This document shows, one piece after another, positions 17,559 to 26,915 of a stretch of 46,729 nucleotides of DNA. This DNA is from an uncultured Oscillospiraceae bacterium (GTDB lineage: Bacteria; Bacillota; Clostridia; Oscillospirales; Acutalibacteraceae): the NCBI GenBank assembly GCA_959596515.1, contig CAUFXR010000008.1, positions 1 to 46,729 on the forward strand. The letters run 5' to 3'. The notes under the pieces are model-generated. The model ran no database searches. It worked only from the letters and a program-made list of their open reading frames with translations, and had not been told where the DNA came from. The position numbers and the translations under genes are program-made. Each line of letters starts with the position of its first letter. Position 1 is the stretch's first letter.

Positions 17559-18647
17559 ATGATAGAGGTAAAGAACCTCAAAAAGCGGTATGGCAATAAG
17601 CTGGCTGTCAACGATGTCAGCTTTACCGTGCAAAATGGGGAGATTCTGGGCTTCCTGGGACCAAACGGCGCAGGTAAGTCAACCACGATGAACATCATTA
17701 CCGGTTATCTGTCCTCTACAGAGGGTACGGTGACGATCGACGGCTGTGAGATTTTGGAAGATCCCATTGGCGCGAAATCCAAGATTGGCTATTTGCCTGA
17801 ATTTCCGCCTTTGTATCCGGATATGACCGTAATCAAGTATCTGGAGTTTATGTACGACCTGAAGAAGGTGAAGCTTCCGAAAAAGGCTCATATCGCCGAA
17901 GTCTGCGATCTGGTAAAGATCACTCACGTGAAGGATCGTGTCATTAAGAACCTTTCCAAGGGTTATAAACAGCGTGTTGGATTGGCTCAGGCCCTTCTGG
18001 GCAACCCGGAGCTGCTGATTCTGGACGAGCCGACAGTAGGCCTCGATCCCAAGCAGATCATTGAGATCAGAAATCTAATTAAAAGTCTGGGTAAGAAGCA
18101 TACGGTTATCCTGTCCTCTCACGTTCTGCCAGAGGTACAAGCGACCTGCGATCGGGTAATCGTAATCAATAAGGGGACTATCGTCGCCGACGACAGTCCC
18201 GAGAATCTGTCGAAAAAGCTGACCGGCGAGCACAAGCTGGTAGTTCGCGTCGACGGTAGAGAGCAGGAAGTTTACAGTACCTTAAAGGCTATTGACGGCA
18301 TGATCGCGGTGACCAAGGAGGGCGAGAAGGAGCCCGGTGTGTACGAGTATACCATTGAGGCAAAGCCGGATATGGACATCCGCCGCCCGCTGTTCCATGC
18401 CATGGCGAAAAAGGACTTCCCGATTCTTGCCATTCGCAACGCGGAGCTGACCCTGGAGGATATCTTCCTGCAGCTGACTGACGAAAACCAAAACCGCACT
18501 TCGATTCGCTCCATGCTGGGAGAAGATACGGTCCCAACCGAGGATAGCGGCGCTGATTTAACGAGAGTTGCCAGAGCGGTTGTGGAAGCGCAAGATGCGG
18601 AGACTGACAGTGAAGATACCACTGAGAACGGGGGCGAAGACCAATGA
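17559..18647 (+). CDS. ABC transporter ATPase, GldA/CcmA type
   Basis: The 362-residue ATPase has Walker A GPNGAGKST (34-42), signature LSKGY (131-135), Walker B LLILDEP (151-157) and H-loop SSHVLPE, with a C-terminal extension of about 60 residues rich in acidic residues. Sequence and context match the GldA-type ATPases of ABC-2 exporters. Its stop overlaps the ATG of the permease by four bases (ATGA). It is the first gene of a four-gene operon ending at the terminator near 22426. In Flavobacteria, GldA, GldF and GldG are linked to gliding; in Firmicutes the role of this cassette is not known to me. Confidence 0.9.
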   Translation: MIEVKNLKKRYGNKLAVNDVSFTVQNGEILGFLGPNGAGKSTTMNIITGYLSSTEGTVTIDGCEILEDPIGAKSKIGYLPEFPPLYPDMTVIKYLEFMYDLKKVKLPKKAHIAEVCDLVKITHVKDRVIKNLSKGYKQRVGLAQALLGNPELLILDEPTVGLDPKQIIEIRNLIKSLGKKHTVILSSHVLPEVQATCDRVIVINKGTIVADDSPENLSKKLTGEHKLVVRVDGREQEVYSTLKAIDGMIAVTKEGEKEPGVYEYTIEAKPDMDIRRPLFHAMAKKDFPILAIRNAELTLEDIFLQLTDENQNRTSIRSMLGEDTVPTEDSGADLTRVARAVVEAQDAETDSEDTTENGGEDQ

Positions 18648-19348
18648 GCGCAGTAATGAAGAGGGAATTGAATTCCTATTTTTCTTCCGCAATCGGATAC
18701 ATTTTTATTGCGGTATTTTACGTGTTTGCAGGTTTTTACTTCTTTGTAACCTGCTTGTTAAGCGGCTATTCTACTTTAAGTTACGTTTTTAGTAATATGT
18801 TTGCCATTGCCGTTTTTCTGGTGCCGGTTTTGACCATGCGCCTGTGGAGTGAGGAAAAAAAGCAGAAAACAGATCAGGCACTGTTTACCGCTCCGGTAAA
18901 GTTGTTGCCTATCGTACTGGGAAAATATTTCGCGGCGCTGGTTATTTATGCTATCAGCCTTGCAATTTTCTTGGTTTTCGGCTTGGTGATCTCTTGCTTT
19001 GTTACTCCTGAGTGGCCTGTTATCATAGGCAATTTGATCGGCTTGTTTTTACTTGGCGCGGCTTTGATCGCTATTGGTATGTTTCTCTCGGCGCTGACGG
19101 AGAATCAGGTCATTGCCGCAGTGTCCGGCTTCGCCGTAGGTTTGGTCATTATGATGCTGGATTCTATCGGTTCCCTGTTTAGCAATACATTTTTGGTATC
19201 TATTTTCACAAACCTTTCCTTTAACGCCCATTACACCAACTTTACCACTGGTTTGTTGAATTTCGTGGATGTTATTTTCTTCTTGAGCGTGATCGCGGTC
19301 TTCGTGTTCCTGACCGTTCGTGTCTTCGAGAAGAAGAGATGGAGCTAA
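18644..19348 (+). CDS. ABC-2 type permease, GldF-like
   Basis: The 234-residue membrane protein has six hydrophobic segments. The N-terminal MKRELNSYFSSAIGYIFI is typical of ABC-2 permeases in gliding-type cassettes, as is the loop motif RLWSEEKKQKTDQALFTAP. It would form the membrane pore energised by the ATPase, whose gene overlaps it by four bases. The auxiliary protein gene follows 16 bases later. Confidence 0.88.
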   Translation: MSAVMKRELNSYFSSAIGYIFIAVFYVFAGFYFFVTCLLSGYSTLSYVFSNMFAIAVFLVPVLTMRLWSEEKKQKTDQALFTAPVKLLPIVLGKYFAALVIYAISLAIFLVFGLVISCFVTPEWPVIIGNLIGLFLLGAALIAIGMFLSALTENQVIAAVSGFAVGLVIMMLDSIGSLFSNTFLVSIFTNLSFNAHYTNFTTGLLNFVDVIFFLSVIAVFVFLTVRVFEKKRWS

Positions 19349-19364
19349 AGGGAGGTGCTGTGAA

Positions 19365-20891
19365 ATGAATCTGAAGAAAAAAGAGAAAGATCAGGCGGCG
19401 CCGGAAAAGAATTTGGAGCCTGTTGTGGCAACCGGCAAGCCTGCCAGGAAGAATATTTTTAGAAACAGAAAATTCAAATACGGCGGCATCGCTACGGTAA
19501 TCACCATTTTGTTTATCGTGGTTGTGATTGTCATCAATATGATTATGGGAGTTTTGGACTCCAAGGTTGTCATGGAAGTGGACCTGACGCCCAATCAGGT
19601 ATACGGTTTAACCCAGGAATCTATCGATTTTGTTCAGGGGTTGGATAAGGATGTAGAGATTACTATCCTGAACAGCAAAGATTCCTTTGAAAGCGGCGGC
19701 CAGTATTATGTGCAGGCTGCGGCTATTATCGAAAACTACAGTAAATATTCCAGCCGGGTAACGGTAAACTACGTGGATATGGTGAAAAATCCCACATTTG
19801 CCGCCAATTATGAGGATGAAAACCTGGCGATAAACGATGTGCTGGTAAAATGCGGAGAAAAGCATAAGGTAGTAAAATCCAGTGATCTGTTTAACAGCGA
19901 AATGAACTACAACACCTTCAGCTATGTGGTAACTTCCTCAAAGGCGGAGCAAAGCGTGACATCCGCGATGGTGAACGTCACCAGCGACGAGATCACCAAA
20001 GTGGCTATTCTGACCGGTTATGACGAGGCGGATTACTCCAGCTTGACTTCTATGCTTACCAGCAATAACTTCGATGTACAAGAAGTCAATATCACGACGG
20101 AAGATATTCCTGAGGATGCCAAGCTGGCGGTTATTTTCTCTCCTGGACGGGACTATGATCAGACTTCCCTCAAAAAGCTGGATACTTTCCTGAGCAACGA
20201 TGAAAAGCTGGGGAAATCCCTGGTGTTTGTTCCCGGCACACAGCCGGATCAGATTCCGGAACTGAATTCCTTCCTGGAAGAATGGGGTATGAGCGTAGGA
20301 AGCGGTGTGATGTTTGAATTGAGCACCGATCATCTGTACAATAATACTACTCCTTTCTGGTCCGCTGCCGAATATGTGGATGAGGATTATTCCTCTGTGA
20401 TCACAAATAAGAGCATTCCGGTGTCGGTAATGCAAAGCAGACCTATCGAGATTTTGAAAGAGAGCGAGTCTATCAAGGTTCTTCTGGAATCCACTGAAAA
20501 TTCCGGAATTTATCCGGTAGACGCGGCGGAAGACTGGCAGCCTGAGGAAAGCGATCTGATAGGCCCCATTACTTTGGCGGCGGTTTCTACGGAGCAGGTT
20601 TCCGGTGTGGAGGATGTTTCCAATGTAGCGGTAATTGGTTCCGCGGCGGCGTTCGCTGACAGTCTCCTTTCTTCCACATCTGTGAATAATTCCGCTTACT
20701 TTATCAATATGTTCAATACATTAGCGGAGCGTGAAGACACGGTTCTGATTGAGGCCAAGACCTTAGGCGGCGCTACCATGAGTGTAACAACTAATATTTC
20801 TATTCCCTTGGGTGTGATATTTACCATTGTGTTGCCCATACTCATTTTGGTGACAGGCCTAGTGATCTGGATTCGCAGGAGGAATCGCTAA
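19365..20891 (+). CDS. GldG-like ABC auxiliary protein
   Basis: The 508-residue protein has a charged cytoplasmic N-terminus, one helix near residues 40-62, a large extracytoplasmic region and a final helix just before the basic end (WIRRRNR). The region after the first helix (LDLTPNQVYGLTQES) is the start of the ABC_transp_aux/IFT-like domain found in GldG. I chose the ATG at 19365 because AGGGAGGTG lies just before it; an in-frame GTG at 19320 would extend into the permease gene without a ribosome binding site. It probably assembles with the permease. The DUF4340 gene follows after two bases. Confidence 0.87.
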   Translation: MNLKKKEKDQAAPEKNLEPVVATGKPARKNIFRNRKFKYGGIATVITILFIVVVIVINMIMGVLDSKVVMEVDLTPNQVYGLTQESIDFVQGLDKDVEITILNSKDSFESGGQYYVQAAAIIENYSKYSSRVTVNYVDMVKNPTFAANYEDENLAINDVLVKCGEKHKVVKSSDLFNSEMNYNTFSYVVTSSKAEQSVTSAMVNVTSDEITKVAILTGYDEADYSSLTSMLTSNNFDVQEVNITTEDIPEDAKLAVIFSPGRDYDQTSLKKLDTFLSNDEKLGKSLVFVPGTQPDQIPELNSFLEEWGMSVGSGVMFELSTDHLYNNTTPFWSAAEYVDEDYSSVITNKSIPVSVMQSRPIEILKESESIKVLLESTENSGIYPVDAAEDWQPEESDLIGPITLAAVSTEQVSGVEDVSNVAVIGSAAAFADSLLSSTSVNNSAYFINMFNTLAEREDTVLIEAKTLGGATMSVTTNISIPLGVIFTIVLPILILVTGLVIWIRRRNR

Positions 20892-20893
20892 GG

Positions 20894-22366
20894 ATGAAAA
20901 AAAATATACGGATTATGATCATTTCAGTGGCTGCCGTTGTGATTTTGGTGGCTATGCTGCTGATTTTGATGAATTTGCCCTCATCAGATGGAGACGGTAC
21001 TTCCAGCACGGCGTCTAGTAGTTCGATTTCTTTAAATGAGACAACTTCAGATGACGTTTCCAAGGTGGAGGTAAAAAATAACAGCGACAGCTATACCGTG
21101 GAAGTGGGAAACTCGGACAGCTACAGCGTAGAAGGGCTGGAAGGCTTCGAACTGAATACAACGGCCATTACCGCTTTGAAGTCTGATAGCGCCGGAGTGG
21201 CGGCGACTCAGGTAGTAGAGGAGCAGGCGGAAGACCTGTCTATTTACGGTTTGAATAGCCCGAAAGCTGAAGCGACGATCACTTACAAGGATGGGGAAAC
21301 CATTTCTCTCGCGGTGGGCAATGAGGCGGCCGGAAACGCTGGCACTTATGTAACAGTGAACAGCGAAAACAAGGTTTACCTTTTCAACAGCGCCAAGGTA
21401 GATACCTTCTCCTATCCGCTTCTGGAGTATGTTTCCAAGGATATTACACCTTCTCAGGAGGAAGCGGTGGCAGCGGCTAATGGCGGCGAGGTTTCTTCCA
21501 GCGAGGATGGACAGACCCAAACGCCTCAGTTCGCGAAGATGACCCTTTCCGGCACGGTGCGGGAAGAGCCGATTGTGGTGGAACCCGCGGCGGCTATTTC
21601 TGGGATCTCTCAGTATACCATAACCTCTCCGAAGCAGAAGGAGGCCGACTATACCAAAATTTCTGAATATGTAGGTGCGATATATGGTTTGACAGCTGAT
21701 GAGGTGGCAGCCATCAATCCTACAGATGCGGATTTAGAAACCTACGGACTGAAAGAGCCCTATTCTAAAATAGTCGCTGATTTTGATATTGGCACCGTAA
21801 CGCTGCTGGCTTCCGCGCCGGATGAAGAGGGAAATGTGTATGTAATGAACGGGGATAGAACCAATGTGGTTTATCTTTTAGAGGCGGAGACACTTACCTG
21901 GCTTAACGCTACCTATAGTGATTTGGCCTCTAAACTGCTCTTCACGCCGAACATTAAGGATGTCAAAACTATGACGGTAACCACTCCGGATAAAACCTAT
22001 GTGTTCAACCTGACCAGTGTGACGGATGAAGACAACGAAAACAGCTTCACTACCACGATCACCTATGAAGGAAAAGAACTGGATGAGGATATCTTTAAGG
22101 ATTATTACCAGAATATGATTTCCGCGTCCTGCGATGTGGAAGCGACGGAGCAGCCTACCGGTGATCCCATTTTCTCGGTGAAATATGAATATACCGATTC
22201 CAGCCGTACCCCTGATGTCGTAGAATATTATGACGCAGGTTCCAGAAGAGTGTTTATCTCATTTAACGGTGTATGCGATTGGATGACGGTTTCTAAGTAT
22301 GTGGATAAAATGGTGCAGGACAGCGAAAAGGTAATCAACGGCGAGGAAATTACCGCTTATATTTAA
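20894..22366 (+). CDS. DUF4340 extracytoplasmic protein of the ABC cassette
   Basis: The 490-residue protein has an N-terminal membrane anchor (residues 7-28), a serine/threonine-rich linker, then repeated modules in which a 'YGLxxPxxxxxxxxxDGxxxxLxVG' type pattern appears (SIYGLNSPKAEATITYKDG, and again ETYGLKEPYSKIVADF). This is the DUF4340 pattern. Such proteins accompany GldA/GldG-type transporters and probably sit outside the cell next to the exporter. GGAGG at the end of the upstream gene serves as its ribosome binding site. It is the last gene before the terminator at 22396. Confidence 0.88.
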   Translation: MKKNIRIMIISVAAVVILVAMLLILMNLPSSDGDGTSSTASSSSISLNETTSDDVSKVEVKNNSDSYTVEVGNSDSYSVEGLEGFELNTTAITALKSDSAGVAATQVVEEQAEDLSIYGLNSPKAEATITYKDGETISLAVGNEAAGNAGTYVTVNSENKVYLFNSAKVDTFSYPLLEYVSKDITPSQEEAVAAANGGEVSSSEDGQTQTPQFAKMTLSGTVREEPIVVEPAAAISGISQYTITSPKQKEADYTKISEYVGAIYGLTADEVAAINPTDADLETYGLKEPYSKIVADFDIGTVTLLASAPDEEGNVYVMNGDRTNVVYLLEAETLTWLNATYSDLASKLLFTPNIKDVKTMTVTTPDKTYVFNLTSVTDEDNENSFTTTITYEGKELDEDIFKDYYQNMISASCDVEATEQPTGDPIFSVKYEYTDSSRTPDVVEYYDAGSRRVFISFNGVCDWMTVSKYVDKMVQDSEKVINGEEITAYI

Positions 22367-22395
22367 GGTTAGCAATTATCAGCATCAATAACACA

Positions 22396-22426
22396 GAGGC
22401 CGGTCTCAATGAGACCGGCCTCTTTT
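22396..22426 (+). terminator. Terminator of the ABC cassette
   Basis: A perfect 12-base stem GAGGCCGGTCTC/GAGACCGGCCTC with a three-base loop is followed by TTTT. Confidence 0.92.
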
Positions 22427-22513
22427 CCGTGCGCTTCATAAATGAGAAGTGCCTACGTAAAACAAGCGCCATCAGTTTGATCTGAAAAAATAAGCGTGTC
22501 TTTTCTGAAAACA

Positions 22514-22618
22514 CGAATGGACAAGAAAACGAAAGAAAAGAAATAGGGAAAAAAGAGAAAAAAAGAAATAAGAGGAAAAGAAATGTGAGGAAAAATAGGA
22601 GGAAAAGAAATAGGGTAA
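22514..22618. repeat. Polypurine tract
   Basis: About 100 bases consist almost only of A and G on the plus strand, with the near-repeat AGGAAAAGAAAT recurring at roughly 25-40-base intervals. It is not coding. It lies immediately before the minisatellite. Confidence 0.8.
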
Positions 22619-22671
22619 AAATCAGATGAGTAACGAAATAGAAAAGACTGGCAGATAGAACGTGAAAAATT

Positions 22672-23067
22672 AGCGGTAAGTTTTCTCGATCGGGAGACTG
22701 ATTCGCAGAATCCCTGCCTTTGAATTTTCAGCGGTAAATCTTCTTGATCGGAGACTGGACCGCAGAATCCCTGCCTTTGAATTTTCAGCGGTAAATTTTC
22801 TTGACCGGAGACTGGACCGCAGAATCCCTGCCTTTGAATTTTCAGCGGTAAATCTTCTTGATCGGAGACAGGGCCGCAGAATTCCTGCCTTTGAATTTCA
22901 GCGGTAAATCTTCTTGATCGGAGACAGGGCCGCAGAATTCCTGCCTTTGAATTTCATTGGTAAATCTTCTTGGCCGGAGATCGGCCCGAAGAACCCCGGT
23001 TTTTGAATTTTAGCGGTAAATTTTCTTGATCGGAGACTGGACCGCAGAACCCCGGTTTTTGAATTTT
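22672..23067. repeat. 56-58-bp minisatellite, seven tandem copies
   Basis: Units start at 22672, 22730, 22787, 22844, 22900, 22956 and 23012, with spacing 58, 57, 57, 56, 56 and 56. Each begins AGCGGTAAAT or a variant, passes through TTGATCGGAGAC and ends in a CCTGCCTTTGAATTTTC-like segment. In most units GCGGT near the start can pair with ACCGC in the middle. The length changes come from the T-run and one C. Period and stop codons rule out a coding repeat. It fills the gap between the ABC cassette and the convergent second YfhO gene. Confidence 0.95.
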
Positions 23068-23326
23068 CAGATCGTAAGAAGGAGAAATGCCAATCAAACA
23101 AATTTAACACTTCCAGCCTAGGCGCTGGCAAAAACTCTGATCGAGTTCGTTGACCTGGCTTGTACCGGGAACTGATTTAGGATCTGGTTAAGAAATCCGG
23201 TAGGAATATGATTTCTACTTACATGGCTGTGGATTAAAAATCAAAAGGCACCGGCTTGTTACCCTAGGTTAAATGAATATGGATATCCAGTGCAAGGGCG
23301 TGTGGATTCCTTGAGGTAAAATCAAG

Positions 23327-23364
23327 GGGAGGCCAGAGACCGAAAATTCGGTCTCTGGCCTCCT
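23327..23364. terminator. Very strong hairpin, possible terminator of the second YfhO gene
   Basis: A perfect 15-base stem, GAGGCCAGAGACCGA with its complement around AAAT, is extended by further G-C and G-T pairs. There is no clean T-run on either side, so it is only a likely terminator. It lies about 90 bases beyond the stop of the minus-strand gene. Confidence 0.55.
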
Positions 23365-23455
23365 TGCGGGAACCTCATTGCAGCGAAGACTTTTATTGGC
23401 TAGAAATGTTTACGCTTCTGGTGAAGTGCTCTCCAATGAAGCATGTCATAGAAGC

Positions 23456-25864
23456 TCACTTGATGCGATAGGTTTTCCGGTGAATCTTAGGATGTCTCCG
23501 ATCCCATTTTCTCATCAGAATCAGGTAGACAACGAATAGAACAAGAAACCCGACTGTGATCAAAGCGCCCGTCTTCAGTCCGGGAGTCGTGTAATTAAAG
23601 CGAATGGTGCTTTCTGTGTTGGCTGGCACCCGTACGGCCATAAAGCCCACATTGACCTTTTCGATAATAGCCTCCTCACCGTTTACCGTAGCGCTCCAGC
23701 CGGCTTCCCAGGGAACGCTGAAGAATACCAGTTCATCCTGCGCGCCGGCGGTATAAGTTGCGGTAAAACCGTAGTTATCCCTGGTAAAAGTGGAACAAGT
23801 ATCTGATTTTCGATTGAGACAGTCCTGAAAATAATCAGCTTCTCCATAACGGAAACTATCTGTGGGAGCCTGGGTTAAAATATCCTTGTTCCGCTCCACA
23901 GCGCCATCCTCCAAAACGATGGCTTTCAAAAGGGCCAAATGCCGTGAGGACTCTGCGATATTATCGTATTGCTCCCTGGTCATATACTGATCGTAGGTAA
24001 AGCCATAGGGAATAAAATAACGGTTTTCCCAGATATCAAAGCCATTCTGCGTATCATAAAAACTCCAGCCAGGCATCTTTGTGTCATTGGCGTTGGTAGA
24101 GGATTCAAATTCATTCGCATCTCCGGTGTAATCGAACAGCCACCGAGTAGAGGTTAATGCTCTGAGACCATAAACTTCCGTTTCCGGTCGGGAACCTACA
24201 TCCCTGGTAACGCCGATAGAGGGATAAAATTCCATAATAGAGCCAGGTACAATGCTGTGAAATGCCTGGATCGTGGGAATCTGCCAAAACATAGCTTGAT
24301 TATCCATGCCCTCGTAGATATCGATGCGGCATTCCACGTCGGAATCCGGCAGATCGATGTCTTCTCCCTGATTCAAAGAGTAGGGGATAATGAAATTATG
24401 AGTGTCGTAAGACTGAGATTTCCCCAACCCGATAAGATAAGACGCGTAGATCACTGTGATCACCGACACGGAAACCATAGTGACCCGATAGAACATTTTC
24501 CGATCTCGCTTTAAGAAGCGGAGCGCGATCACCAGAAGCAGCAAACTGGCAAAGGCGATGGCCACATAAATCCAAAATCGGTCGGGATACTGCATCAAGC
24601 CTAATTTGGTTGTGGTGGTTCCGTCGTCATTGCTGATTTCCTGGGGGATAAAGGCGATGGGAATGGCGATAGCGGCGGTAATCCCCAGCGTCCACTTGAT
24701 GGAACGCTTCCAGTCCACCTGAACGCTTTCCAGACTTCTTACGGTGGCCAGTGACATCATTAGAGTCAGCATATAAAACCACCGGGCGTAATAGCTGGAA
24801 TTGAACAGCTGGAAGGCGCTGTTCAGGATCGGAACCATTGCCATAAAGAAAAGAACAATCAAAAGGCGTTTCAGCCAGTCCCGCTTTTGCGTTTGCAGCC
24901 AAGCGATCACGCCGCTCATACTGAACAACGGCAGCCAGGCACCCAGAGAAGCCCATTTGGCATTGGAGTCGGGCGTAAAGTTTGGCCTCGCGGGAATATC
25001 CGGTGGGAAGAAAAGGCATTGCAGAATATGAACATAACGCTGTTCGTTGCCGTAAAGCAAGGCGCCCCAACCCTGAGGCGGATTATCGATTCTTGGATTT
25101 TGGGTGACTGCTAAAATTGTGGGAAGAAGAAGCACTGCGGTTAAACCCACGCCGACGACGGCTTCAAACAGCAACCAGAAAAATTCTCCTAAAGTAATTT
25201 TCCAGGAGTTGGCAAACATTCGGATAAACCAGTAAATTAAGCAAAACGCCACCATGCCAGTGAAGAAATAGTAGTTGACAAAGCAACAGGCAAACACCGC
25301 CAGGGCAAATAATCCGCGGCGTTTTGTAGCCATGTATTCATCGAGAGCCGCCAGCAGCAGCGGGAAAAAGATAATCGCCTCATGAAAATGGTTAAAAAAG
25401 ATGTTATAAATAGAATAACCGGAAAAGGCGTAAAGCATAGCGCCGATTAAGGCGGTATTTTGATTGCGGACGTACCGCTTTAAATACGTATAAGCGGTAA
25501 GAGACGCACAACCCATTTTCAGCATCAGCAAAGGCCCCATCAGGTAAGGAACCGCGTGGCTTGGAAAGGGAAGCGTCAGCCAAAAGAAGGGACTTCCCAA
25601 TAGATAAAAGGTATAGGATCCGATGGTGTTAGCCCCCAAATCGGTGGTCCAACTCCAGAAGAAATTTCCTGAACGGATCGCGTCGTGAATCATTTGGTAA
25701 AAAGGTACCTGTTGAACGTTGAAGTCTCCGTAATAGAGAAAATATCCCTGATCATAAATAATGAAAGGCAGGAAAAAAATAACGGAAATACCAAATCCCA
25801 AGAGAAAAGCTTTTAAGTGCCATCGTTCACGCCGTTCTGTGGGGCGAAGAGAATAAGGATACAA
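23456..25864 (-). CDS. yfhO: YfhO family polytopic membrane protein, second copy
   Basis: The 802-residue protein has around twelve helices, an acidic first loop (YYGDFNVQQ, D47) followed by SWTTDLGANT, and a C-terminal beta-rich extracytoplasmic domain ending in a helix and a basic tail. The terminal pattern EAGWSATVNGEE, then VRVPANTES, parallels the first YfhO. It is probably a lipid-sugar-dependent transferase for envelope polymers. The start is TTG: there is no nearby in-frame ATG, and GGAGG lies seven bases before this TTG. It is clearly diverged from the copy at 3422, so the two may serve different polymers. It is monocistronic. Confidence 0.85.
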   Translation of the reverse strand: MYPYSLRPTERRERWHLKAFLLGFGISVIFFLPFIIYDQGYFLYYGDFNVQQVPFYQMIHDAIRSGNFFWSWTTDLGANTIGSYTFYLLGSPFFWLTLPFPSHAVPYLMGPLLMLKMGCASLTAYTYLKRYVRNQNTALIGAMLYAFSGYSIYNIFFNHFHEAIIFFPLLLAALDEYMATKRRGLFALAVFACCFVNYYFFTGMVAFCLIYWFIRMFANSWKITLGEFFWLLFEAVVGVGLTAVLLLPTILAVTQNPRIDNPPQGWGALLYGNEQRYVHILQCLFFPPDIPARPNFTPDSNAKWASLGAWLPLFSMSGVIAWLQTQKRDWLKRLLIVLFFMAMVPILNSAFQLFNSSYYARWFYMLTLMMSLATVRSLESVQVDWKRSIKWTLGITAAIAIPIAFIPQEISNDDGTTTTKLGLMQYPDRFWIYVAIAFASLLLLVIALRFLKRDRKMFYRVTMVSVSVITVIYASYLIGLGKSQSYDTHNFIIPYSLNQGEDIDLPDSDVECRIDIYEGMDNQAMFWQIPTIQAFHSIVPGSIMEFYPSIGVTRDVGSRPETEVYGLRALTSTRWLFDYTGDANEFESSTNANDTKMPGWSFYDTQNGFDIWENRYFIPYGFTYDQYMTREQYDNIAESSRHLALLKAIVLEDGAVERNKDILTQAPTDSFRYGEADYFQDCLNRKSDTCSTFTRDNYGFTATYTAGAQDELVFFSVPWEAGWSATVNGEEAIIEKVNVGFMAVRVPANTESTIRFNYTTPGLKTGALITVGFLVLFVVYLILMRKWDRRHPKIHRKTYRIK

Positions 25865-26309
25865 AAAAACACCTCCGGATCATATTTGCATATGGAAAAT
25901 GTTTGCATAAAGAATTGACTTCTGGAAAGGGAACAAAAGGCGATTGCGGAAATTGAAAAATTTTGACGGCATACGGTAAGCCGCTAAAAAGATTGAACAC
26001 TAAAATCCATTTTTTAGAACGGCTCGTATGTTCAGAGAGCGCAAGGGCCTTAGCATCCCCAAAAATAGTTGCTTATCGAAGTGATTGCGAACCCAAAAAG
26101 ATTTAAAAGGGTTATGAAAGTTAAAAGACTATAAAAATTAAAAGACTATAAAAGATTTAAAAGGCAATGAAATTTATTTTTTATTATAACATATCAACGA
26201 TCAAAAAAATACTGGAATTTGGAAAAGCTTTCAACTATACTAAAAAAGGTATGGGATCGAAAAATCTGTTTATGATGATATTAAGGCAGAAAAAGGGAGA
26301 AATTATCTT
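25865..26309. other. Divergent intergenic region, AT-rich
   Basis: No gene. It holds the promoters for the minus-strand YfhO and the plus-strand nucleotidase. Around 26115-26160 the segment TTAAAAGACTATAAAA occurs twice in tandem. TATACT near 26236 is a possible -10 element for the nucleotidase, but I see no good -35. Confidence 0.4.
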
Positions 26310-26915
26310 ATGGAACAGAATTCAAAAAACCAGAAGGGATATCATTTTTACGCCATGCTGTCCCGCATGAAATATATCAACCGTTGGGGCCTTATGCGTA
26401 ATACACGGGAAGAAAATATTTGTGAGCACAGTTTGGAGGTGGCCATGATCGCTCATAGCTTAGCGGTGCTGAGGAACCAGCGCTTCGGCGGTAGTGTAAA
26501 TCCAGAGCGTGCGGCCTTGCTGGGAATGTTTCACGATACCACGGAAATTATCACAGGAGACCTTCCCACGCCTGTAAAATATTTTAATTCAGAAATCCGC
26601 ACTGCTTATCGGGAAGTGGAAATTATGGCAAAGGACAAGCTCCTCTCTATGCTTCCGCAGGATTTACAGCCTGTGTATGAGCCCCTGCTAGTCCCGAAAG
26701 AGGAGGAGAAAGAGCTTTGGCGTTTGGTAAAGACGGCAGATAAAATATCGGCGCTGATAAAATGTATTGAGGAAAAAAGCATGGGAAACGCGGAGTTTTG
26801 CCAAGCAGAGCTGGCTTTGAGGGAAGCGATCAATCGCCTGAATTGTCCAGAGGCAGAGTGTTTCTTAAAGGAATTTTTGCCTTCCTACAGCCTGACGCTG
26901 GATGAGCAGGAATGA
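26310..26915 (+). CDS. yfbR: YfbR family HD-domain 5'-deoxynucleotidase
   Basis: The 201-residue protein is recognisable along its whole length as an E. coli YfbR homologue. HD-domain metal ligands: H40, H75-D76 and D144. Substrate-site residues R25-W26 in INRWGLMRN and the loop TGDLPTPVKYF (82-92) are also present. It hydrolyses deoxyribonucleoside 5'-monophosphates in the cytoplasm, helping control dNTP pools. GGGAG lies before the ATG. It is monocistronic as far as can be seen. Confidence 0.93.
   Translation: MEQNSKNQKGYHFYAMLSRMKYINRWGLMRNTREENICEHSLEVAMIAHSLAVLRNQRFGGSVNPERAALLGMFHDTTEIITGDLPTPVKYFNSEIRTAYREVEIMAKDKLLSMLPQDLQPVYEPLLVPKEEEKELWRLVKTADKISALIKCIEEKSMGNAEFCQAELALREAINRLNCPEAECFLKEFLPSYSLTLDEQE

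Noticed and set aside
22672..23067. CRISPR array
   Set aside because: The units are contiguous and similar along their whole length, with no unique spacers, and no cas genes are present. The same holds for the 55-bp and 29-bp arrays.
22898..23131. 77-codon minus-strand frame in the minisatellite
   Set aside because: It arises from the repeat units; the repeat period is not a multiple of three, so it cannot be a true repeat protein.
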